Source: QPIN01 sp964535875 (GTDB taxonomy: Bacteria > Pseudomonadota > Gammaproteobacteria > Methylococcales > Methylomonadaceae). From it: 7,773 nucleotides of DNA. Below, piece after piece: positions 1-5,977 of this stretch (its first letter is position 1; every line of letters starts with the position of its first letter). Under the pieces are notes generated by a model. The model saw only the letters and a program-made list of their open reading frames with translations. It did no database searches and had not been told where the DNA came from. A program made the translations under genes and the position numbers. Location: the NCBI GenBank assembly GCA_964535875.1, contig CAZHUE010000130.1, forward strand, positions 1-7,773, given 5' to 3'.

Positions 1-114
1 CTCTCTTTAGAAAAACATCAAAAATTTAATGCTAACATAAAACTATACTAAATTAGCAGTTCTAAAAAAGAACATTTAGTCCAAAAAATAAATAAAAATT
101 TCTCTATTTGGTTC
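1..114. other. AT-rich upstream region with no recognised gene
   Basis: This stretch is very AT-rich and broken by stop codons. I see no coding sequence, RNA gene or terminator hairpin. It is most simply the intergenic space upstream of the promoter at 115-144. A divergent promoter for a gene to the left was looked for on the minus strand, and no convincing -35/-10 pair was found. Confidence 0.5.
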
Positions 115-144
115 AAGACAAGAAAAAAACCATCGTGGTATAAT
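115..144 (+). promoter_or_regulatory. Extended -10 sigma70-type promoter for the glutamate synthase gene
   Basis: A perfect TATAAT lies at 139-144 and is preceded by TG at 136-137, giving an extended -10 element (TGGTATAAT). A weak -35 candidate, AAGACA, lies at 115-120 with an 18-bp spacer; it matches TTGACA at four of six positions. Extended -10 promoters tolerate weak -35 boxes. The start of transcription would fall near 151, leaving a leader of about 118 nt before the ATG at 269. The spacer also contains the small dyad ACCA-TCG-TGGT (129-139), which overlaps the first base of the -10 and could be an operator half-site pair. That role is only inferred. Confidence 0.6.
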
Positions 145-155
145 TGTATAGTTTC

Positions 156-172
156 GCTGATTGAAATTCAGC
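156..172 (+). repeat. Small stem-loop at the start of the gltB leader
   Basis: GCTGA (156-160) and TCAGC (168-172) form a perfect 5-bp stem around a 7-nt loop, a few bases after the predicted transcription start. The stem is short and could protect the 5' end or have no function. No U-tract follows, so it is not a terminator. Confidence 0.35.
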
Positions 173-189
173 TCATTAATTTAAGTTTA

Positions 190-240
190 TTTGTAGTCAA
201 AATTTAGCTCTTTACTTATCAACAACACAAAGACTACAAA
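190..240 (+). repeat. 9-bp inverted repeat in the gltB 5' leader
   Basis: TTTGTAGTC (190-198) and GACTACAAA (232-240) are perfect reverse complements separated by 33 nt. In the transcript they can form a 9-bp stem ending 13 nt before the Shine-Dalgarno at 254-258. A perfect 9-bp match is noticeable in a leader of this length, though the AT-rich background lowers its weight. It could be a leader structure affecting translation or stability, or a protein-binding dyad. No known riboswitch class is recognised. Confidence 0.4.
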
Positions 241-253
241 ACATTCAATAATA

Positions 254-258
254 AAGGA
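254..258 (+). promoter_or_regulatory. Ribosome binding site of the glutamate synthase gene
   Basis: AAGGA lies 10 nt before the ATG at 269. This spacing supports that start, and the resulting 23-residue leader ahead of the catalytic cysteine fits the known propeptide arrangement of glutamate synthases. Confidence 0.7.
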
Positions 259-268
259 TGGGATAGCC

Positions 269-3200
269 ATGATTAAAAGCCCCCTAAAAAACCACAAGAT
301 TCAAATACTTTATGATAAAGATTTATCACGAGATAGCTGTGGTGTAGGTTTTATTACTCATAAAAAAAGCAAACAGACACATGATTTATTAATTAAATCT
401 CACGAGGCACTTTGCACCATTCCACATCGTGGAGGTATGAGTGCCGAAGGTGTAGGAGACGGCGCAGGGGTTAATATTGATTTATCTCTTAACTTTTTCC
501 GCAAAGCAACGGGAATTAGTGACCTTGAACTTGGACAATTTGGTGTTGCCAATTTCTTTTTTCCTGAAAAACATGGATCCTATGACTCCGCAGCAACCGA
601 CCTAGTCGAGCAGCATTTAAAAAAAATTGACCTGCCTATAATTACTTGGCGGGATGTGCCTGTAGATAATAAGGTTTTGAACGATGCATCTGTTAAATCT
701 CAGCTACCTATTAAACAAGTTATTTTTTCCAGACCTCCCTTTTTAAAAGATGCATCCTGGGAAGAGTTTGAAAAACATATTCAAGTTGCGTTGCTAACGA
801 TAGAAGCTGAAGGTTTTACGCGTCATGAATTAGATGGCTTTTACCCTTTATCAATGAGCTCTCGTACACAGGTTTATAAAGGCCGCCTTAATTCATTTGA
901 AGTCATACCTTATTTTACCGATCTGTATGATGTAGATCATGAGATATGTACTTTATTTTTCCATACCCGTTTTTCAACGAATACTGCACCTGCAACGATG
1001 ATGGCTCAGCCATTTCGCTATATAGCACATAATGGTGAATTAAATACTGATAAAAAAAACAGACTGAGTGAAAATGCAATTGCCAGGCAAAACAATAAAG
1101 AAGTTGTTTTTCCTATTGGACAATCAGATTCCGGTCGATTAGATCAAACATTAACACGTCGAATTCACGAAGACGATCTCGATATTGTGACTGCAATTTT
1201 AGCAATGATGCCCCCCGCTTGGGAAAATGATAACACTCTTCCTGTTGATGTTCGCGCCATGCTGGAATATTTCAGTTTGTATGAAGAAAAAAATGACGGT
1301 CCTGCTGCTATTATTTTCAACGATGGTATACGAGTAGGCGCACGCCTTGATAGATTAGGTTTAAGACCTTTACGCTCTATTGAAACTGAAGAATATCTTG
1401 TCGTAACATCTGAGGCAGGACAAATTGATTTTCCTGCAAAAGATGTTTTAAGACGAGGAAGAATTGAAGCAGGTGGCATGCTGTATTTTGACCACAGTAA
1501 AGGCGAATCCTATGATAGCCATCAAGTAATGGAACGCCTTGCTAAGGAAAAAGACTATCGCTCTTTATTAAAACAGAAAGCTATTCACATTTCAGATTTA
1601 GACAAAATAGATGTATCTGAAATTGATAACAAACAGGCTTTAAACGTTGACCAATGCCATACCGCTTATTCTCTAAACCAGGAAAGTTTCAAATTCTTAC
1701 TAGACCCAATACTAACTAATGGCTTGGAAAAAGTTTCTGCCATGGGCTATGGCCTTACGCCAAATGCTTTATCAAAAGCAGAAGGTGGTATGTCACATTA
1801 TTTTAGTCAGCGTTTTGCTCAAGTAACCAACCCACCTTTAGATTCATTGCGCGAGAGTGACGGCATGACTTTGCGAGTAGCTTTAGGCGCAAAACTAACT
1901 TTTGCAGAGCAAAAAAGCAAGCAGCTAATTATTGAATCCCCTCTTTTACAAAACACTCAGCTTGAACAAATACGCAGACAAAATACAGTCAACCATATCA
2001 CGCTAGATATATTATTTAAGCCAAATTATACCGATACAAAAAAGAATGTAAATGGACTAGATCTGGCTCTACTAGGTATTTGTCAACAAGTTGAAAAAGC
2101 AGCGAAAGACAATATTGGCATTATTATTTTAAGCGACAAAAATATTTCTAAAGATAAGGCGGCGATCCCTGCCTTATTAATGATTGCCGCCGCTAATCAA
2201 CACCTTGTATCTCAAGGTTTACGCTTCAACTCTTCTCTGATCATGGAAACAGGGCAAGCTGCAAGCCCGCATGATATTGCGACCATTTTAGGTTTTGGCG
2301 CATCGGCAATCAACCCACTTAGTGTACATAACCGAGTTGTTAGTCAATATTCAAATACTCTAGACCAACAAAATGCATTAGACCGCTTCCAAAATGGTAT
2401 TGCTAAATCGTTAATGAAAACTATGGGTAAATTTGGTCTTTGTACCGCTGAGAGTTACATAGGCGGTGAGTTTTTTGAGTCAAACTATCTTGATACAGAT
2501 GAGCCAAAACTTAGTACTTACTTCCCTAATATCCATTCCTCTGTTGGAGGGGTTCGTTATGCTGATATTGCGGCAAGCGCAGCAGAGTGGCACCATAAAG
2601 CACTTTCTATTAATGAAGAAAAAGATATTCCTTTTCTAGGATTGTTTAAGGAACGACAAGAAGGTGCTGGTCACACTTTTGGTAACACCGCCGTCAGGGA
2701 ATACATCAATATGACGGATGAAGATATTCTATATATCCCACAAAATACAGATCATAAATCAGATCAGGTAAGCGATACATCTTATCTTGATTTTGGCTAT
2801 GATAAACGCACATCTAAGCAAATTGATCAATTTGGTATTACCCCTGCTTATCGTAGTTTCACCAAAGAGCTTTATCATGAGCGCAATAACCGTCCAGCAG
2901 CGATACGTGACATTGTATCTTTTCCAGCAGATATACGTTCTGCCGAAAGCAAGGAAGATTTTGATCGAATTCTATACAAACAAAATTTATTGGGTAACAA
3001 TAATTATTTGATTCTTGGTTTAAAAATTGAACCTACAAATGCTATTGGGTTTTCTCTGTCTTTCACTGAGAACTCCTCATCTAAACGTATAGAGTCTCTT
3101 GCACAACATATAAAGGGTCGTTTTGCTAATATAGATTTTAATTTAGAAACAGATGACAAAACGATAAGGATTAAAACAAAAAGTGCGGCCAGTTTAATTA

Positions 3201-5761
3201 GTAATTACCTGGATACGATCAAAACAGCACGAAACCCGATTAAGTTATCAAAAGTTCAACCTGCCCATGAAATTACAGCCACCTTAGCATCGGGTGCGAT
3301 GAGCCACGGTGCTTTATTAGCTGAAGCACACGAAGCTGTTGCTCAAGGCACTAATATTGCTGGTGCTATGAGTAACTCAGGTGAAGGTGGCGAACATTCA
3401 AGTCGATTTAATACAATAAGATCCAGCAAAATCAAACAATTTGCTTCAGGACGTTTTGGCGTTTGGGCGGGGTATCTAGCTGATCCAAATATTGAAGAAA
3501 TTGAAATTAAAATTGCTCAAGGCGCAAAACCTGGTGAAGGCGGTCAATTACCAGCAGCAAAAGTTTCAGTGGAAATTGCATCATTACGTGGTGGCACACC
3601 AAAAGTTGAATTAGTTAGCCCTCCCCCGCACCATGATACTTATTCAATCGAGGATTTAGGACAATTAATTCACGATGCTAAAGCAGCGCGAGTAAGAGTT
3701 GTAGTAAAACTTGTTTCTTCAGAAGGAATTGGCACAATTGCGGTGGGTGTTGCAAAAGCAGGCGCTGATGTTATCAATGTCGCAGGAAATACTGGCGGAA
3801 CAGGTGCTGCAGCCGTTACCAGTTTAAAAAATTCTGGCCGGTCACCAGAAATCGGCATTGCTGAAGTCCATCAAGCACTTGCAGCTAATGGCTTACGTGA
3901 CAAAGTTATATTGCGATGCAGTGCGGCACACCAAAGCGGTCTGGATGTTGTGAAATCTGCCATCATGGGCGGCGATTCCTTTGAATTCGGCACCACAGCA
4001 TTGATGATGTTACGTTGTGTTATGGCGAAAAACTGTAATATCAGATGCCCGGCTGGCTTAACAACCATACACGAAGAATTCAAAGGAGACCCTCGTGTTT
4101 TAGCTCAATACTTTTTAAATGTTGCCCATGAAGTGAGAGAAATTTTAGCCAGCTTAGGTTATTGCAGTCTTGCTGAAATTCGTGGCCAAGCAGATTTGTT
4201 ACATTTAATTGATCACCCAACCATGGTAGGTCAACTTGACTTCAGAAAACTATTGGCTCAAGTTAATGAAGTTAAAATTGATAATCCGGTTTATTTGGAA
4301 GCCAACTTCGATATTGATGATAGAACGATTGAGCAAATCAAAACTTCAATTATCAAAGGTGAACAAATTATTCTTGAAGGGCCTGATTTTAAACTCAATA
4401 ACCGCAACAAAACCGTAGGTGGACAAACAGCTATAGATATTGAACGGATTCTTGCTTATGAAATAACTGATAAACAAGCGACTGAATCTAAACTTATCCA
4501 TACAAATCAACATTATCGTCGTTATTTGGTACCTAATAGCGTTATTATTCGTACCACTGGTTCCGCCGGTCAAAGTTTTGCTGCCTTCAATAATGATGGA
4601 ATGCGGATGGAGCATTATGGCACTTGTAATGATGGCGTTGGAAAATCAGCTTGCGGTGGAACCATAATTGTCAGTTCTCCTGGTGGCGGTTCAAAAGCAC
4701 CAGGTGAAAACGTTATTATTGGTAATTTTGCGTTATTTGGAGCTATGGGTGGTAAAGCTTTTATCAATGGCGAAGCCGGTGACCGCTTTGCTGTCAGAAA
4801 TTCTGGCGCAATGGCGGTTGTTGAGGGTGTAGGTGACTTTGGTTGTGAGTATATGATTAATGGTGCCGTATTAAACCTTGGTGATTTTGGTAAAGGTTTT
4901 TGTACAGGCATGTCTGGGGGCAATGCTTATCAATACGACCCCAAAAACCACTTAGAAGACCAATATGACTCAAGCTCGGTTGAAATTCGTAGTCTCACTG
5001 AAGAAACCGAAGTTTCTAAAGCACATGAACTGTATATTTTGTTTATGTTAGAACAACATATTGAAGCGACTGATTCAATTGTAGGCAAAAGAATCCTAAA
5101 AAACTGGGAAAGCGAAAGAAACCACTTTAAATTCGCTATTCCTCTATGGTTATATAAAACTCAGACAGCAGAATATCTAAGTAAGGAACTTGATCGTAAA
5201 GCCATGATTGAAGAATTATCAATTGAGTACGCTCAAAACCAAATTAAACAGGTTAAGATAGCTTATCAAAGCAATCAGGTTTTATTTGACGGTCAAATTC
5301 CTGCGTATGGCACGGTAGACTCTGAACTAACGTTTAAACTAGTTAACAGTTTTTCAGTGATTCAAAAAAACAGAGTTTGCGCTAAAGATCAGTTAAAAAA
5401 ATCGGGGCAAACTAACATTACTGAAGAGCAAATCGACCGCCAAGCTGAAAAAATGTTAACTCAACGGCCTCGAAAGTTACAAAACTCTTTAGTTAAGACC
5501 ATTAGAGAAGCCTACAATAATTATACAGATGAACAACTTGCGGCATTGTTAGCAGAAAAAAGATTAAACGATTACAAAACTGTATTAATTCAACGTGATG
5601 TACAAAGCATCTATTCTATTGGATCAACTGCCTGGATCATAAGACAGAGTCAGGAAAATAAAATAGCATTATCAGATATTCCTGATATTGAAGAATATAT
5701 TGCAGAGTTAGCCAGTCTTGATATTGTCCAAACCATGCTGGAAGAAGATAAAGCAGCATAA
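269..5761 (+). CDS. gltB: Glutamate synthase large (alpha) chain, enlarged GltB-like GOGAT
   Basis: GOGAT makes two glutamates from glutamine and 2-oxoglutarate and is a cytoplasmic enzyme of ammonium assimilation. A class II glutamine amidotransferase domain occupies about 24-430. Cys24 follows a 23-residue propeptide and should become the N-terminal nucleophile after cleavage; HRGG (53-56), HTRFSTNT (232-239) and HNGELNT (254-260) support this. The central domain (about 470-800) includes RFAQVTNPPLDSLRE from 515. The FMN/2-oxoglutarate barrel starts near 1008 (SGAMSHG), with SNSGEGGE (1035-1042), KPGEGGQLP (1087-1095) and SPPPHHD. Three cysteines (1250, 1256, 1260) are placed for the 3Fe-4S cluster. 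The GXGXG beta-helix runs from about 1451 to 1560. At 1830 residues it exceeds the usual ~1480-1530: about 95 extra residues lie at 890-985, and about 200 at 1630-1830 match nothing I recognise. The cysteine spacing is Cx5Cx3C, not the usual Cx5Cx4C. No gltD lies within the window, so the electron donor is unknown. The family call is very secure; exact activity is less so. Confidence 0.93.
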   Translation: MIKSPLKNHKIQILYDKDLSRDSCGVGFITHKKSKQTHDLLIKSHEALCTIPHRGGMSAEGVGDGAGVNIDLSLNFFRKATGISDLELGQFGVANFFFPEKHGSYDSAATDLVEQHLKKIDLPIITWRDVPVDNKVLNDASVKSQLPIKQVIFSRPPFLKDASWEEFEKHIQVALLTIEAEGFTRHELDGFYPLSMSSRTQVYKGRLNSFEVIPYFTDLYDVDHEICTLFFHTRFSTNTAPATMMAQPFRYIAHNGELNTDKKNRLSENAIARQNNKEVVFPIGQSDSGRLDQTLTRRIHEDDLDIVTAILAMMPPAWENDNTLPVDVRAMLEYFSLYEEKNDGPAAIIFNDGIRVGARLDRLGLRPLRSIETEEYLVVTSEAGQIDFPAKDVLRRGRIEAGGMLYFDHSKGESYDSHQVMERLAKEKDYRSLLKQKAIHISDLDKIDVSEIDNKQALNVDQCHTAYSLNQESFKFLLDPILTNGLEKVSAMGYGLTPNALSKAEGGMSHYFSQRFAQVTNPPLDSLRESDGMTLRVALGAKLTFAEQKSKQLIIESPLLQNTQLEQIRRQNTVNHITLDILFKPNYTDTKKNVNGLDLALLGICQQVEKAAKDNIGIIILSDKNISKDKAAIPALLMIAAANQHLVSQGLRFNSSLIMETGQAASPHDIATILGFGASAINPLSVHNRVVSQYSNTLDQQNALDRFQNGIAKSLMKTMGKFGLCTAESYIGGEFFESNYLDTDEPKLSTYFPNIHSSVGGVRYADIAASAAEWHHKALSINEEKDIPFLGLFKERQEGAGHTFGNTAVREYINMTDEDILYIPQNTDHKSDQVSDTSYLDFGYDKRTSKQIDQFGITPAYRSFTKELYHERNNRPAAIRDIVSFPADIRSAESKEDFDRILYKQNLLGNNNYLILGLKIEPTNAIGFSLSFTENSSSKRIESLAQHIKGRFANIDFNLETDDKTIRIKTKSAASLISNYLDTIKTARNPIKLSKVQPAHEITATLASGAMSHGALLAEAHEAVAQGTNIAGAMSNSGEGGEHSSRFNTIRSSKIKQFASGRFGVWAGYLADPNIEEIEIKIAQGAKPGEGGQLPAAKVSVEIASLRGGTPKVELVSPPPHHDTYSIEDLGQLIHDAKAARVRVVVKLVSSEGIGTIAVGVAKAGADVINVAGNTGGTGAAAVTSLKNSGRSPEIGIAEVHQALAANGLRDKVILRCSAAHQSGLDVVKSAIMGGDSFEFGTTALMMLRCVMAKNCNIRCPAGLTTIHEEFKGDPRVLAQYFLNVAHEVREILASLGYCSLAEIRGQADLLHLIDHPTMVGQLDFRKLLAQVNEVKIDNPVYLEANFDIDDRTIEQIKTSIIKGEQIILEGPDFKLNNRNKTVGGQTAIDIERILAYEITDKQATESKLIHTNQHYRRYLVPNSVIIRTTGSAGQSFAAFNNDGMRMEHYGTCNDGVGKSACGGTIIVSSPGGGSKAPGENVIIGNFALFGAMGGKAFINGEAGDRFAVRNSGAMAVVEGVGDFGCEYMINGAVLNLGDFGKGFCTGMSGGNAYQYDPKNHLEDQYDSSSVEIRSLTEETEVSKAHELYILFMLEQHIEATDSIVGKRILKNWESERNHFKFAIPLWLYKTQTAEYLSKELDRKAMIEELSIEYAQNQIKQVKIAYQSNQVLFDGQIPAYGTVDSELTFKLVNSFSVIQKNRVCAKDQLKKSGQTNITEEQIDRQAEKMLTQRPRKLQNSLVKTIREAYNNYTDEQLAALLAEKRLNDYKTVLIQRDVQSIYSIGSTAWIIRQSQENKIALSDIPDIEEYIAELASLDIVQTMLEEDKAA

Positions 5762-5777
5762 TTAATTGATAAAACAC

Positions 5778-5781
5778 ATAT
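5778..5781. repeat. Left copy of the probable 4-bp target-site duplication (ATAT)
   Basis: ATAT directly precedes the left terminal repeat, and an identical ATAT (5940-5943) directly follows the right one. The repeat is short, AT-only and self-complementary, so a 2-bp duplication or chance cannot be excluded. Confidence 0.5.
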
Positions 5782-5799
5782 GGACACCTCTATTAATTG
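5782..5799 (+). repeat. Left terminal inverted repeat of the MITE-like element
   Basis: This is an 18-bp end that differs from the right end at one position: the third base is A here and G in the reverse complement of the right end. Confidence 0.85.
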
Positions 5800-5844
5800 T
5801 GGATGAGAAATTTGAGAACCAAAATATTCAAGCTCAAGGCGAAG

Positions 5845-5872
5845 TTCGCACGTAATAGCAGGTTATTGCGAA
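5845..5872 (+). repeat. Apical hairpin at the centre of the MITE-like element
   Basis: TTCGCA (5845-5850) pairs with TGCGAA (5867-5872), enclosing a loop that can pair further weakly (TAA with TTA). It lies within about 2 bp of the element's midpoint, as expected if the full element is a degenerate palindrome. Confidence 0.55.
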
Positions 5873-5921
5873 GGATTTCAACACAGAGATTGAATAGTTT
5901 CGACTCAATTTTTCCACTCAT

Positions 5922-5939
5922 CAATTAATAGAGGTGCCC
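5922..5939 (-). repeat. Right terminal inverted repeat of the MITE-like element
   Basis: This is the reverse complement of the left end with one mismatch. Read on the plus strand it carries GAGGTG, which resembles a strong Shine-Dalgarno sequence and lies just upstream of cysJ. Confidence 0.85.
5931..5936 (+). promoter_or_regulatory. Element-derived Shine-Dalgarno-like site GAGGTG ahead of a TTG codon
   Basis: GAGGTG inside the right terminal repeat is complementary to the CACCTC of the 16S rRNA tail. It lies 11 nt before a TTG (5948-5950) in frame with cysJ, and translation from there would add ten residues to the protein. In a read-through transcript the same bases pair with CACCTC of the left repeat (5785-5790), which would hide the site. 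Use of this site is an inference. Confidence 0.35.
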
Positions 5940-5943
5940 ATAT
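5940..5943. repeat. Right copy of the probable 4-bp target-site duplication (ATAT)
   Basis: This ATAT directly follows the right terminal repeat and is identical to the 4 bp preceding the left one at 5778-5781. Confidence 0.5.
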
Positions 5944-5977
5944 ACATTTGCTAGACGACAAACAAGTGACAAAAAAC

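Larger units (their letters stand above)
5782..5939. mobile_element. 158-bp MITE-like non-autonomous transposable element
   Basis: The two ends are 18-bp inverted repeats matching at 17 positions: GGACACCTCTATTAATTG on the left (5782-5799), and the reverse complement of GGGCACCTCTATTAATTG on the right (5922-5939). Inverted similarity continues inward imperfectly: ATGAG on the left (5803-5807) mirrors CTCAT on the right (5917-5921). The centre holds TTCGCA (5845-5850) against TGCGAA (5867-5872). The whole element can therefore fold into one long imperfect hairpin. It has no ORF and must be mobilised in trans. The ATAT direct repeats at both borders suggest real insertion. The end sequence and short duplication would suit a relative of IS5-type elements, but I cannot confirm the family without a search. 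Confidence 0.85.
5762..5977. other. Intergenic region between gltB and cysJ, mostly a mobile element
   Basis: Of the 216 nt between the gltB stop and the cysJ ATG, 158 are the MITE-like element and 4 are a duplicated target site. The remaining 54 nt would be the original spacer: short, without a terminator, and compatible with co-transcription of the two genes. Confidence 0.7.

Noticed and set aside
1..268. Sigma54 (NtrC-type) promoter ahead of gltB
   Set aside because: Nitrogen genes often use one, but no GG-N10-GC pair with the TGGCAC/TTGC context was found; the extended -10 site explains the region better.
1165..1479. Open reading frame of 104 codons on the minus strand within gltB
   Set aside because: It lies wholly within a conserved GOGAT amidotransferase region. 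Its product resembles no family and has no ribosome binding site that I can support. The other antisense and out-of-frame ORFs inside gltB and cysJ were set aside for the same reason.
5108..5761. Fusion of a GltD-like reductase to the C-terminus of GltB
   Set aside because: The extension has no Rossmann glycine motifs or Fe-S cysteine clusters and, at about 200 residues, is far too short for GltD.
5889..5915. Possible Rho-independent terminator in the right half of the mobile element (ATTGA..TCAAT followed by TTTTT)
   Set aside because: The stem is AT-only, interrupted by a mismatch, and has a loop as long as the stem. It reads better as part of the element's degenerate palindrome.
5948..5977. 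TTG at 5948 as the annotated start of cysJ
   Set aside because: The supporting GAGGTG belongs to the inserted element. In the reconstructed empty site nothing precedes the TTG, and the CysJ-like N-terminal segment is already complete from the ATG. It is kept as a hypothesis in the findings.
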